Shown: positions 20,318 to 28,805 of the stretch, piece by piece
Position numbering within the stretch: the stretch's first letter is position 1
Layout of the letters: each line of letters opens with the position of its first letter
Source: Pseudomonadales bacterium
Lineage (GTDB): Bacteria > Pseudomonadota > Gammaproteobacteria > Pseudomonadales > JANQJO01
Length of the DNA stretch: 55,628 nt
Direction of reading: 5' to 3'
Assembly: GCA_028281605.1 (NCBI GenBank)
Contig: JANQJO010000058.1
Span: 1-55,628, forward strand
Notes under the pieces: model-generated
Told to the model about the DNA's origin: nothing
Databases searched by the model: none
What the model saw: the letters and a program-made list of their open reading frames with translations, nothing else
Made by a program: the position numbers and the translations under genes

Positions 20318-20629
20318 TCAATTACAACCGCAGCCACCACCACCTGCCCCAGCTGATCCAGAGGAACCCTCCTTGCTAAAGAAAATATGATCTCTTAGGC
20401 CTGCCTCAATGGGGTCAGGATCAGCCATCATAATAGGGTTAGCCAAAGTGCCTCTTTGCCAAGGTTTGACCTCAACAACAGAGCAAGCCATAAACTGGCC
20501 CGTCAATAATACAATAGCAATGAGCTTCCATGTGACCACTGTAAGCCTCAGCTCTTTCACAGCAATTAACACTCCATTTATATTTTTACAAAAAACCTTA
20601 TAAAGCCAGTTTGATCCATAAACGCTCAA
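20318..20629 (-). CDS. DUF4266 small lipoprotein with Gly/Cys tail
   Basis: The mature part, starting CSVVEVKPWQRGTLANPIM, matches DUF4266. A hydrophobic segment ends in LTGQFMAC, a likely lipobox. The C-terminus is glycine-rich and ends GGGGCGCN, so two cysteines sit at the very end. The full open frame begins with TTG at 20629; a GTG 69 bases further in, giving VKELRLTVVTWKL directly before the hydrophobic stretch, is an equally good start and would give a more typical lipoprotein signal. It sits between tlpA and the DUF3570 gene on the same strand. The role of the cysteine tail is unknown; the neighbouring thioredoxin could act on it. Confidence 0.82.
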   Translation of the reverse strand: MSVYGSNWLYKVFCKNINGVLIAVKELRLTVVTWKLIAIVLLTGQFMACSVVEVKPWQRGTLANPIMMADPDPIEAGLRDHIFFSKEGSSGSAGAGGGGCGCN

Positions 20630-20637
20630 GCTGCCAC

Positions 20638-21153
20638 TTACATTGACAATAATTGACGAATTTCTTGCTCATATTTGGCAATATCCTTTTCTTTAAAACC
20701 AATATGAATCTTTTTAATTAAACCATTTTGATCAAGCAGGTAAGAAGTCGGCATGCCAGGTGCATTGTAAACCTCAGGGGTGTTGCCCTCTGGGTCCCAA
20801 CCTACCGGATAATCAACAGGGTGATGTGCTAAAAAAGCCATAGCATCCGATTTATTAGTATCCATGTTAATAGCAATGACTTCAAACTTATCCTCACCAA
20901 ATTTACGCCGCAACTCATTGAAAAGAGGCAATGATTTTTTACAAGGCGGGCACCAAGAAGCCCAAAAATCAACCAAAACCACTTTGCCGGCATAATGCTC
21001 CAAGTCAACAACACCATTATCTTTCAAAGATTTAACCTTAATATCGGGTGCCTTCTGCCCTACTGTCACGGCCCATACAGAGCTCCAAAACACCATCGAA
21101 GTCACAACCAATAGGCCCAAGATAATAGATCTAAGCTTAATACAAGCTATCAT
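20638..21153 (-). CDS. TlpA/ResA-like periplasmic thioredoxin
   Basis: This 171-residue protein has an N-terminal hydrophobic signal or anchor (LRSIILGLLVVTSMVFWSSV) and a thioredoxin-like AhpC/TSA-type domain. The active site FWASWCPPC has cysteines at residues 68 and 71; CPPC is typical of the TlpA/ResA family. The cis-proline region is GMPTSYLLD. It is probably a periplasmic disulfide reductase. It is the first gene of the tlpA-DUF4266-DUF3570-apbE series and probably keeps one of its neighbours, perhaps the cysteine-tailed lipoprotein, reduced; that partner assignment is inference. Confidence 0.9.
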   Translation of the reverse strand: MIACIKLRSIILGLLVVTSMVFWSSVWAVTVGQKAPDIKVKSLKDNGVVDLEHYAGKVVLVDFWASWCPPCKKSLPLFNELRRKFGEDKFEVIAINMDTNKSDAMAFLAHHPVDYPVGWDPEGNTPEVYNAPGMPTSYLLDQNGLIKKIHIGFKEKDIAKYEQEIRQLLSM

Positions 21154-21315
21154 TTCATACCCCTTTATTCAATCACGAGTTCTGTTAAACAGCATTACAT
21201 TTGTTTATTTCTCAAACTTTATCAGCTCATTTATTTTAGGCTCTTTAACATGCTTGTTGAGGCACTTTATCTTTAATAAAGGTTGAGGACCCGTAACGGC
21301 TTATAGCAGAATGTG

Positions 21316-21321
21316 TATAAT
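21316..21321 (+). promoter_or_regulatory. Possible -10 element upstream of galE
   Basis: TATAAT lies 115 bases before the galE ATG in the divergent spacer between tlpA and galE. No convincing -35 hexamer is found at 16-18 bases, so the call is tentative. Confidence 0.25.
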
Positions 21322-21435
21322 CAGTAAGCTTTTTTATTCATCACATCATTTTTTCTATTCATTGATTCCTTAGCTGCTATGATTAGCAACTCTTGAAAGT
21401 TCATCAGTCTACTCATTAACCAAAGAGGCATCATT

Positions 21436-22425
21436 ATGGCATCTCGACCTGGTATTTTAGTAACGGGCGGAGCAGGCTACATTGGCAGCCATGTCGTACA
21501 ACAGTTATCACAATGGAATGAAACCGTCATTGTATTAGATGACTTATCAACGGGATTTGCAGAATCAATCACTTATGGAAAACTGATCGAGGGCAAAGTA
21601 GGCGACAAAACCTTGGTCACTGACATCCTTAAACAATACAAAATCGATACGGTATTGCACTTTGCAGCCAAGACTGTTGTACCAGAGTCGGTAAGGGACC
21701 CCATTAAATACTTTCAAAATAACACGGCCAGCACTCTAAACTTGCTAGCTTGTTGCCAGGCTGAACAAGTTAAAAATTTTGTATTCTCTTCAACGGCAGC
21801 TGTCTACGGCATTCCAAGCAACCCAGTGTGTACTGAAGCAACCCCAACACTCCCCATCAACCCCTATGGCGCCTCAAAGCTCATGTCTGAGCAAATGCTA
21901 TCGAGTTTAAGCCATGCTTCGCATTTAAGACACGTTATCTTACGTTATTTCAATGTCGCCGGCTGTGACCCTGAAGGACGCATTGGCCAAAGCACTAAAA
22001 ACGCCACCTTATTGACAAAAGTCGCGGTTGAAGCCGCTGTAGGCAAACGGTCTCACGTCTGTATATTTGGAACAGATTATGACACTACTGACGGTACAGG
22101 AGTACGCGATTATATCCATGTGCAAGATTTAGCTGATGCCCATATACAAGCCTTAAAATATTTACGAACAGGAGGAGATTCTATCACTTTAAACTGTGGT
22201 TATGGTCATGGCTTCAGTGTTCGTGAAGTTTTATCAGCTGTTGAACGCGCTGCGCAACAACCACTTACAATAAAAGAAGAACCCCGCCGAGCTGGAGACC
22301 CACCCTGCCTCATTGCTCAGGCGGACAAAATCAGAAGTGTGCTCAATTGGCAACCGAAGCATGATGATCTAGACACTATTGTTGAATCTGCCTTAAACTG
22401 GGAACGTAAATTAATGAGAAAATAA
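21436..22425 (+). CDS. galE: UDP-glucose 4-epimerase
   Basis: This enzyme interconverts UDP-glucose and UDP-galactose and feeds lipopolysaccharide and capsule synthesis. It is an extended short-chain dehydrogenase of 329 residues: NAD-binding GGAGYIGS at 11-18, SSTAAVYG near 118-125 and the catalytic YGASK with Tyr144 and Lys148. DGTGVRDYIHVQDLADAH is the substrate-binding block of GalE. GAGG-type ribosome site spacing before ATG 21436 supports the start. It stands alone, convergent with the Smr gene, with a family A repeat in between. Confidence 0.95.
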   Translation: MASRPGILVTGGAGYIGSHVVQQLSQWNETVIVLDDLSTGFAESITYGKLIEGKVGDKTLVTDILKQYKIDTVLHFAAKTVVPESVRDPIKYFQNNTASTLNLLACCQAEQVKNFVFSSTAAVYGIPSNPVCTEATPTLPINPYGASKLMSEQMLSSLSHASHLRHVILRYFNVAGCDPEGRIGQSTKNATLLTKVAVEAAVGKRSHVCIFGTDYDTTDGTGVRDYIHVQDLADAHIQALKYLRTGGDSITLNCGYGHGFSVREVLSAVERAAQQPLTIKEEPRRAGDPPCLIAQADKIRSVLNWQPKHDDLDTIVESALNWERKLMRK

Positions 22426-22430
22426 AAAAG

Positions 22431-22452
22431 TTATTTCGTGCACGTTCCTTAA
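22431..22452 (-). repeat. Repeat family A, copy at the Smr gene stop codon
   Basis: The plus strand reads TTATTTCGTGCACGTTCC then TTAA. The stop codon of the minus-strand Smr gene (22449-22451) lies inside the repeat, exactly as for gspE. It also lies five bases past the galE stop, but in antisense to galE. The centre TGCACG instead of TGCTCG is the same variant as at gspE. Confidence 0.75.
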
Positions 22453-23006
22453 AAGGTCGAAACACATGAAGGGTCTTCATAACTGATATTGATTTCGCCA
22501 GAGTTATCACGATCAATTCTATAATTGAAATATCTTTCGTCGCATGCTGTTTGAACTAACTCACGCAACACATTACGGCTATGCTTGCTATGTGTGGCTT
22601 TTCCGACAATGATTGATACAGGACGAAAATAAGATTGCCCAAGATTTTTTAACAGCAGTTTTACAGACAGATGATCCATTCCATGTAAGTCAAATACATT
22701 ACCTTTCTTTTGCTGTTTTGTAATGATATCAAAATAAAAATTTGCAACCTTCTTGTTTGGGTCTTCTGTGCCTGGTATCAATTGATGAATTATTTTATTA
22801 ACAATATGCGTAATACTGTTCTCTTTATGAGTATGACCTAAATCTGATATTATATATTTGTTTAAATCATACCCCTCTTTATTCAGTTGCAAAGATAACA
22901 GTGCTGATAGTGCCTGTAGTTTTAAATACCGATCTGAATTGTCAAGTGATATTCGATCACTCAAAATCTCTAACAGTGCTTTCACTTCTGTATAGTCACT
23001 GTTCAT
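22449..23006 (-). CDS. Smr-domain protein
   Basis: The C-terminal half of this 185-residue protein is a small MutS-related (Smr) domain: VFDLHGMDHLSVKLLL carries the DLHG motif and IIVGKATHSKHSRNVLREL the GxGxHS-like loop (here GKATHS). Smr domains bind or cut nucleic acids and in bacteria act in recombination or in cleavage at stalled ribosomes. The N-terminal half (about 1-90) is helical and not recognised. It is a stand-alone gene. Its start lies directly beside the broken brnT remnant, so an insertion or deletion event joined these two pieces of DNA. Confidence 0.75.
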   Translation of the reverse strand: MNSDYTEVKALLEILSDRISLDNSDRYLKLQALSALLSLQLNKEGYDLNKYIISDLGHTHKENSITHIVNKIIHQLIPGTEDPNKKVANFYFDIITKQQKKGNVFDLHGMDHLSVKLLLKNLGQSYFRPVSIIVGKATHSKHSRNVLRELVQTACDERYFNYRIDRDNSGEINISYEDPSCVSTF

Positions 23007-23042
23007 GCCCTACATACCGTATTAAGGCATTGCTAGAGGGTA

Positions 23043-23119
23043 GTGCTATTCGAATCATTTCTGCCAGAAAAGCAGACAGGTCTGAAATCAAACAATATCG
23101 AGATTTTCGTCATGCATAA
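23043..23119 (+). pseudogene. brnT: BrnT toxin remnant (C-terminal end only)
   Basis: The frame ending at the TAA at 23117-23119 encodes SAIRIISARKADRSEIKQY, then RDFRHA. IRIISARKA is the signature C-terminal strand of BrnT RNase toxins. Nothing upstream of about 23040 resembles the rest of BrnT; the sequence switches to the start region of the Smr gene on the other strand. The catalytic part is therefore lost. The stop overlaps the ATG of the brnA remnant in the usual brnT-brnA way. Confidence 0.7.
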
Positions 23120-23304
23120 AAGTTACGATTTTTCAAAATCCATATGCAAAGAAAGTTAAAAAGCAGATTACTATTCGTCTAGATGAAGATACTATAGATT
23201 TCTTTAAGCATATGTCGGAAGAGATTGGTATACCCTACCAAAACCTAATTAATCTTTACCTTCGAGACTGCGCCGGAAAAAATAGAAAACTAAATCTTAA
23301 GTGA
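23112..23304 (+). pseudogene. brnA: BrnA antitoxin remnant, frameshifted
   Basis: BrnA is a CopG/ribbon-helix-helix antitoxin that binds BrnT and its own promoter. The ATG at 23112 gives MHKSYDFSK, a typical BrnA start. The frame then hits a stop, and the protein continues in another frame as NPYAKKVKKQITIRLDEDT and IGIPYQNLINLYLRDCA, ending at 23304. The join near 23137 lacks a non-multiple of three bases relative to family members I recall. With brnT reduced to its tail, this is a dead toxin-antitoxin locus. Confidence 0.75.
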
Positions 23305-23334
23305 GCTGTGACCAGCACTTAATTTGGTTTGCTC

Positions 23335-24069
23335 TCAAAGAAAGCTAGAGAGCGTCATTGCAATCAAGCAGAGTCCTATGAGACGAGTGATATTTTGTGC
23401 AGGTGTGTCATCAGGGAAACAGTTCATTACAAAGGACATTGTTAGTGCAGCTATTGAAGTACTGAGTCGTACAGGAGAACTTGCTATTATAGGAAATAGT
23501 GCTTTTGCAATAAATGTTATGAGGCCTGACCCTAAGAATACTCCTAGCATGGTTTTTATTTCGCCTAGTTTTTCTAGGAAGTTTGGTTGTTGTAAGTCCA
23601 CCAAACCAACGTTACCTTCCCCTAGCTGGGTTTCATGATCATTGGAGGTTAGGGCTTGAGCAGAGCTTTCTGGTAGTAATTCGTCACGAGCTTGGGTTAG
23701 TGCTGCGCGTGTTTGTTCACTTAGGGTTGTGTTTACTTCGTTTTCTCTAACTGCTGTTTGAAGCAGTTGCGTGGTTCTATACAGTGTTGTCATTTGTGTC
23801 TGTAAAAAGTTTACTACAGTGCTTGTACCTTCTTCTGGAGCAGGTAAGGTCGTCGTTGTTGTTATATTATTGAATTGTCCTTCCGCAGAGGCTCTTAATG
23901 ATTGTGATGTAGGATTTTCTTGAGGAGAGAGTTGTGTTGTTTGTACTAGCCTAGCTACTCCCGGCCAACGAGTCTGATCGGCCGGCCTGGATGAAGAAGG
24001 ACCACCTGTCAAAAAATGTTGTTCGTTGTCTCTGTTATTATGATGATTTCCAGCAGCTTTGTCGACCAT
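23335..24069 (-). CDS. Orphan protein with Ser/Thr/Gln-rich N-terminus and hydrophobic C-terminus
   Basis: I do not recognise this 244-residue protein. The first 160 residues are polar and rich in T, Q, N and S, probably disordered or coiled (TTTTTLPAPEEGTSTVV, LYRTTQLLQTAVREN). The last 75 residues hold three hydrophobic stretches: IKTMLGVFLGSGLITFIA, LSTSIAALTMSFVM and ITRLIGLCLIAMTLSSFL. The layout, soluble front and paired membrane segments at the end, is common among translocated effectors of host-associated bacteria, but no functional motif is seen. It lies downstream of yggT on the same strand after a 28-base gap. Confidence 0.65.
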   Translation of the reverse strand: MVDKAAGNHHNNRDNEQHFLTGGPSSSRPADQTRWPGVARLVQTTQLSPQENPTSQSLRASAEGQFNNITTTTTLPAPEEGTSTVVNFLQTQMTTLYRTTQLLQTAVRENEVNTTLSEQTRAALTQARDELLPESSAQALTSNDHETQLGEGNVGLVDLQQPNFLEKLGEIKTMLGVFLGSGLITFIAKALFPIIASSPVRLSTSIAALTMSFVMNCFPDDTPAQNITRLIGLCLIAMTLSSFL

Positions 24070-24097
24070 TTTATATACCTGTGTTTGATATTAAATT

Positions 24098-24637
24098 TTA
24101 ATTTAGCCCTAATAATATTTTGAAAAAGGATAACATAATAAGAGCTATCATGGGAGATAAATCTAATCCGCCCAAGGAAGGTAGAAAGCGCCTAATAGGC
24201 CCTAAGATAGGCTCAGTAATTTGTGTGAGTAATAAAGTGATCGGATTGTATTGCCCAGGCGTAATCCAACTTAAAATGACTTGTACAAAAATAGCAAAAA
24301 TCAGGAAGTCAATGATCAAGGCAAAACAACTGATGAGAGAGAAGATCAACAAGGCAGCTATTGATGTAGAATAACCGCTGACCATGACTAATAAAATTTG
24401 CTTTAACGTTTGTAAAGCCAACAGCAGCAGTAAAGCGGTTACATCTACTGTTTTGAAACTGGGAATCAATTTGCGTAAAGGCATGAGCACAGGATTGGTT
24501 GCTTTGAAAACAAATTGCGAAATGGGGTTGTGAAAATCGGCTCGAACCAATTGTAGAATGAAGCTAGCTAAGACTATATAGGCATACAAATCTATTGTTG
24601 TGTCAATTAAAAAGCGTAGTGCGGCCACTGTGTTCAT
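24098..24637 (-). CDS. yggT: YggT-family membrane protein
   Basis: This protein of about 180 residues consists of two YggT repeats, each with two membrane segments and the family motif NPISQFVFKATNPVLMPLR in the first and NPITLLLTQITEPILGPIRR in the second. YggT proteins are implicated in osmotic stress tolerance and envelope organisation. The open frame runs up to 24709, but MNTVAALRFLID at 24637, preceded by AAAGGAAA and five bases past the proC stop, is the natural start. It ends the yggS-proC-yggT operon, the order known in Pseudomonas. Confidence 0.9.
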   Translation of the reverse strand: MNTVAALRFLIDTTIDLYAYIVLASFILQLVRADFHNPISQFVFKATNPVLMPLRKLIPSFKTVDVTALLLLLALQTLKQILLVMVSGYSTSIAALLIFSLISCFALIIDFLIFAIFVQVILSWITPGQYNPITLLLTQITEPILGPIRRFLPSLGGLDLSPMIALIMLSFFKILLGLN

Positions 24638-24641
24638 GCGT

Positions 24642-25487
24642 TTATGGTTTCCTTTTGGCTGTTTCCGTACCAAGCTCGTGAGAGCGTTCTTGAGCTGCCT
24701 GGATGGCATTACCTACTAAGTTATGAAAATGGTTTGATTCTAGTACAGACAAAGCCGCCTGTGTGGTGCCGCCAGGAGAGGTGACCTTTTGTCGTAATTC
24801 GGCAGGTGGCTCTCGACTGATTTTGGCTAGCTGTGCTGCACCTATCGCCGTTTGTATAGTTAAATCCAAGCTAGTTTGAGGGTCTAAACCCATTTTTTGA
24901 GCTTGTTCTACCATGGCCTCCATTAAGTAAAAGAAATAAGCTGGCCCACTGCCCGACAGTGCTGTGACCGCATCTAAGTCTTCTTCTTGTGTTACCCAAA
25001 CAGTCAACCCAACACTGTTTAAAATAGATTCGGCTAGGTTGCGCTGTCGGGCACTCACACAGGCTCTAGCGCATAAAGCAGTGGCACCATGTTGAACCAG
25101 TGAGGGTGTATTAGGCATACAGCGTACAATGGGGTGATTGTCTGCAAAAGGTTTTGATAAAGTTGATAGTGTGATACCTGCCGCAATTGAGATCAGTAAA
25201 GGTTGGGATGTGATCAGTGCAACCTTGATTTCCTCTAGGACACTTGGAATGATATGAGGCTTAACAGCCAGTAACACGACATCGACTCGATTGTCGGCGA
25301 GTGCTTCTGTATTGTCATGTACGGCAGAAATTGAATAAAGATGTTGTAGACGGTTTACTTTATGTTGGTCCGGGTCATAAACGCTGATTTGACTTGCATC
25401 AAACCCCTGTGATATTAAACCACCAATAAGACTTTGTGCCATATTGCCGCCACCAATAAAATGTACTTTAGCTTTCACTGTTTTCAA
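24642..25487 (-). CDS. proC: Pyrroline-5-carboxylate reductase
   Basis: This enzyme carries out the last step of proline synthesis, reducing 1-pyrroline-5-carboxylate with NAD(P)H. In 281 residues it shows the Rossmann motif VHFIGGGNMAQSLIGGL at the N-terminus, the conserved VRCMPNTPSLVQHGATAL block near residue 120, and the signature SGSGPAYFFYLMEAM plus VTSPGGTTQAALS in the C-terminal dimerisation domain. It abuts yggS without a gap and is followed by yggT. Confidence 0.96.
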   Translation of the reverse strand: MKTVKAKVHFIGGGNMAQSLIGGLISQGFDASQISVYDPDQHKVNRLQHLYSISAVHDNTEALADNRVDVVLLAVKPHIIPSVLEEIKVALITSQPLLISIAAGITLSTLSKPFADNHPIVRCMPNTPSLVQHGATALCARACVSARQRNLAESILNSVGLTVWVTQEEDLDAVTALSGSGPAYFFYLMEAMVEQAQKMGLDPQTSLDLTIQTAIGAAQLAKISREPPAELRQKVTSPGGTTQAALSVLESNHFHNLVGNAIQAAQERSHELGTETAKRKP

Positions 25488-26246
25488 TCACTCACGTTTT
25501 GTTTCTGGGTCTAAGTTTCTGGGTCCAAATAGTGCGCTACCAATTCTAACAAGCGTGCTGCCAGCTGCAACTGCTGCTTCTATATTTTTCGACATACCCA
25601 TGGATAAAGTGCTCATACAGTCTGAATAAGGCAGTGGAGATAGGGCTTGTTGTACGTTTTTTTGTATATTTTTTAAACGTTCAAAGCTGTTGAGTGTTAC
25701 CGGCTGTGTGTAAACTTCGTTCTCTGGCTTTGGAATGCTCATCAAACCTCTCAAGCGTAGTGAAGGTAGTTTTAACACGGCTTTGGCTAAGTTGAGCACC
25801 TCTGCAGGCATTACACCATTTTTGGTTTCTTCTTGGTCAATATTAACTTGTATACAAACGTTAAGGGGTTGGTAGCCTTGACGGTGTTTGTGCAGTTGCT
25901 GCGCGTGTTTAAGCTTGGCAATGGTGTGTACCCAGTCGAAATGCTGGGCAATAGCTTTGGTTTTATTGCTTTGTACAGTGCCAATATAGTGCCACTTTAC
26001 TTTTAGGTCGTTTAGACTGTCTTTTTTAATTAATGCCTCTTGTAAATAATTTTCGCCAAAGCTCATTATGCCATGATCGATGGCCTCGCGTAGAGCAGAC
26101 AATTCTTGTCCTTTGCTTACAGCAAGCAATGCGACGCTGTTTGTGTCACGATTGGCTTGTCTGCATGCCTTTTGTATGCGCTGATTGACTTGCAATAGAC
26201 GTTGTGAAAAGTTTGTCTGTGAGTAGATTTGATTTTGATCTGACAT
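25488..26246 (-). CDS. yggS: YggS-family pyridoxal phosphate homeostasis protein
   Basis: PLPBP proteins bind pyridoxal 5'-phosphate in an alanine-racemase-like barrel and buffer its level; loss disturbs amino-acid metabolism. The PLP lysine is in LLAVSKGQEL near residue 45; FGENYLQEALIKK, WHYIGTVQSNK and LSMGMSKNIEAAVAAGST are family blocks. The length of 252 residues is normal for the family, and the first 10 residues are a short non-conserved extension. It is the promoter-proximal gene of yggS-proC-yggT, divergent from pilT by 95 bases, so the two promoters must lie in that gap. Confidence 0.95.
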   Translation of the reverse strand: MSDQNQIYSQTNFSQRLLQVNQRIQKACRQANRDTNSVALLAVSKGQELSALREAIDHGIMSFGENYLQEALIKKDSLNDLKVKWHYIGTVQSNKTKAIAQHFDWVHTIAKLKHAQQLHKHRQGYQPLNVCIQVNIDQEETKNGVMPAEVLNLAKAVLKLPSLRLRGLMSIPKPENEVYTQPVTLNSFERLKNIQKNVQQALSPLPYSDCMSTLSMGMSKNIEAAVAAGSTLVRIGSALFGPRNLDPETKRE

Positions 26247-26341
26247 AGATATACTTCCCTACGTACAGCTGAATAAAGCTGAAAAGTGCTAATCTACTAA
26301 TATACCAATATACCTATAGCGAATAAAAATTTGGATGACTT

Positions 26342-27376
26342 ATGGATATTACTGAACTGCTCGCATTTAGCGCAAAAAATAATGCCTCTGATTTGCACTT
26401 ATCGGCAGGCTTACCCCCCATGATACGTGTTGATGGCGATGTCAGACGTATCAATTTGCCACCTATGGATCATAAGCAAGTACATGGTTTGATCTATGAC
26501 ATTATGAATGACAAGCAGCGTAAAGACTACGAAGAGTTTTTAGAAACCGATTTTTCTTTTGAGGTGCCAGGGGTTGCACGTTTTCGTGTGAATGTTTTCA
26601 ATCAAAACCGAGGTTCAGGAGCAGTTTTTCGAACCATTCCTTCGAAAGTATTGAGTATGGAAGATCTGGGTTTGGGAAAGGTCTTTAAAGACATTGCTTG
26701 TTTTCCTAGAGGTTTGGTCTTGGTAACCGGACCTACGGGTTCGGGTAAGAGTACTACGTTGGCCGCATTGATGGATCATATCAATGAAAATCGTTATGAG
26801 CATATTTTGACGATTGAGGACCCTATTGAATTCGTTCATGAAAGTAAAAAGTGTCTGGTGAATCAGCGAGAAGTGCACCGGGACACTTTGGGTTTTGCTG
26901 AGGCGTTACGATCGGCACTGCGTGAAGACCCTGATATCATATTGGTTGGCGAGATGCGGGATCTGGAAACCATTCGTTTGGCTTTAACGGCTTCGGAAAC
27001 GGGCCACTTAGTCTTTGGTACTTTGCATACGACTTCGGCAGCTAAGACCATTGATAGGGTGATTGACGTTTTTCCCGCAGCAGAAAAGTCGATGGTCCGC
27101 TCCATGTTATCCGAGTCCTTGCAGGGTGTGATTTCGCAGACCTTGTTGAAAAAAATTGGTGGGGGTCGAGTGGCTGCTCATGAAATTATGATTGGTACGC
27201 CCGCAATTCGTAATTTGATCCGGGAAGATAAGGTTGCCCAGATGTATTCTGCCATTCAGACAGGCAGTGCTATGGGTATGCAGACCTTGGATCGATGCTT
27301 GCAAGACTTATTAAAAAAAGGCCTGATTACACGTGATGCCGCTAAGGAAAAAGCAAAAAACCCCGACTCTTTGTAA
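26342..27376 (+). CDS. pilT: Twitching motility retraction ATPase PilT
   Basis: PilT powers type IV pilus retraction. The 344-residue hexameric ATPase has Walker A GPTGSGKS at 130-137, the Asp box (LTIEDPIEFVHE), Walker B (DPDIILVGEMRD), the His box (GHLVFGTLHT) and the C-terminal AIRNLIRE motif that separates PilT from other family members. The start MDITELLAFSAKNNASDLHL is typical. pilU follows after 254 bases, wider than usual, because a 64-bp repeat lies between them. Pilus structural genes are not in the window. Confidence 0.97.
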   Translation: MDITELLAFSAKNNASDLHLSAGLPPMIRVDGDVRRINLPPMDHKQVHGLIYDIMNDKQRKDYEEFLETDFSFEVPGVARFRVNVFNQNRGSGAVFRTIPSKVLSMEDLGLGKVFKDIACFPRGLVLVTGPTGSGKSTTLAALMDHINENRYEHILTIEDPIEFVHESKKCLVNQREVHRDTLGFAEALRSALREDPDIILVGEMRDLETIRLALTASETGHLVFGTLHTTSAAKTIDRVIDVFPAAEKSMVRSMLSESLQGVISQTLLKKIGGGRVAAHEIMIGTPAIRNLIREDKVAQMYSAIQTGSAMGMQTLDRCLQDLLKKGLITRDAAKEKAKNPDSL

Positions 27377-27496
27377 CTTATGTCAATGAAACTGAAGTGG
27401 GAAGAGTTTGATTTACTGAACTTTTTAGTATGCGTCAGATAATAATCAAGCTATTTTTTTTACCTTAGAGCATTTTGTAAGCAAAATTTCCTATAA

Positions 27497-27560
27497 TTTA
27501 CCGTGTAAATGCAATTTTCATCACCTAGGGTGACGAAAATTGCATCACTCATGGCTGTTT
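27497..27560 (+). repeat. Repeat family B, copy 1 (between pilT and pilU)
   Basis: A 64-base unit beginning TTTACCGTG and ending CATGGCTGTTT, with an internal near-perfect palindrome GCAATTTTCATCACCT/AGGGTGACGAAAATTGC. Two more copies of the same length lie at 42423-42486 (opposite strand) and 47086-47149. It may act as a hairpin in the pilT-pilU transcript. Confidence 0.85.
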
Positions 27561-27630
27561 TTCTAGTGCTTTCTGAATTTCTAGATAATGGCATTATACA
27601 TACCTGTTTTATCCATGTAAGGAGTTGACC

Positions 27631-28788
27631 GTGGATTTTGAAGATCTGCTGAGATTAATGGTAGAAAAAGGGTCTTCTGATTTATTTATTACGGCCGGTG
27701 TGCCGCCCAGCATGAAAGTGAATGGCAAAATTGTACCTATTAGTAAGACGCCTCTGACACCAGAAAAAACACGTGAAATCGTTTTGGCTATTATGACCGA
27801 ACAGCAGCGTAAAGAATTTTTTACCTCAAGAGAATCTAATTTTGCTTTAAGCGCCAGAGGCATTGGTCGCTTTAGGGTCAGTGCTTTTTATCAAAGAAAT
27901 CTAGCGGGAATGGTATTGCGTCGTATTGAGGTGAATATTCCTTTGGTTGATGATTTGGGTTTGCCTGAAGTGATCAAAGACTTAGCTATGGCAAAGCGTG
28001 GTATTCTTTTTTTTGTTGGGGCAACGGGTACGGGTAAGTCTACATCGCTGGCGGCGATGATTGGTCACCGTAATCAAAACAGTAAAGGTCATATTATTTG
28101 TATTGAAGATCCTATCGAGTATATTCATCAACATGCAGGCAGTATTGTAACGCAAAGAGAAGTTGGGTTGGATACAGAAAGCTTTGAAGTGGCTTTAAAA
28201 AATACTTTGCGTCAAGCGCCTGATGTGATTATGATTGGTGAGGTTAGAACGCGAGAAGCGATGGAATACTGTGTGGCGTTTGCTGAAACAGGTCACTTGG
28301 TTTTAGCGACTTTGCATGCCAACAATGCTAACCAAGCGTTGGATCGCATTGTTCATTTTTTCCCTCCTGAACGACATCAGCAAGTATGGATGGATTTGTC
28401 CTTAAACTTAAAGGCTACTGTTGCACAGCAACTGATTCCTACAAAGGATGGAAAGGGGCGTCGAGCTTGTGTGGAGGTGATGTTAAATACACCTTTAATT
28501 GCTGATCATGTTCGTAAAGCTGAGGTACATTTACTAAAAGGCAGAATGACAAAATCTAGAGAATTGGGTATGCAAACGTTTGATCAAGCACTTTATGATT
28601 TGTATATGGAAGGGGTGGCCTCTTATGAGGATGTTCTTTCCCATGCTGATTCTCCCAATGATTTACGTTTGATGATCAAGCTAGGGCAAAGAAATGGCTC
28701 TGAAGATGAAAATAACTCCGTGGATTATGATGATTTAACTAAAGGCTTACGCATTGAAGGTAAGTCTTATGCCAGTGGTAATCAATAA
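27631..28788 (+). CDS. pilU: PilT-like ATPase PilU
   Basis: PilU is an accessory retraction ATPase that works together with PilT. This protein has Walker A GATGTGKS at about 130-137, Asp box IEDPIEYIHQH, Walker B APDVIMIGEVRT and His box GHLVLATLHA. It lacks the AIRNLIRE motif and has the longer C-terminal tail typical of PilU. The frame opens with TTG at 27625, but GTG at 27631 (VDFEDLLRLMVEKGS) has GGAG at six bases and is the better start, giving 385 residues. A bidirectional terminator follows. Confidence 0.94.
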   Translation: MDFEDLLRLMVEKGSSDLFITAGVPPSMKVNGKIVPISKTPLTPEKTREIVLAIMTEQQRKEFFTSRESNFALSARGIGRFRVSAFYQRNLAGMVLRRIEVNIPLVDDLGLPEVIKDLAMAKRGILFFVGATGTGKSTSLAAMIGHRNQNSKGHIICIEDPIEYIHQHAGSIVTQREVGLDTESFEVALKNTLRQAPDVIMIGEVRTREAMEYCVAFAETGHLVLATLHANNANQALDRIVHFFPPERHQQVWMDLSLNLKATVAQQLIPTKDGKGRRACVEVMLNTPLIADHVRKAEVHLLKGRMTKSRELGMQTFDQALYDLYMEGVASYEDVLSHADSPNDLRLMIKLGQRNGSEDENNSVDYDDLTKGLRIEGKSYASGNQ

Positions 28789-28805
28789 CGAATTTGATGT
28801 GAATG

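Noticed and set aside
24638..24709. N-terminal extension of YggT inside proC
   Set aside because: The extra 24 residues are a shadow of proC; the ATG at 24637 has a ribosome site and begins the conserved domain.
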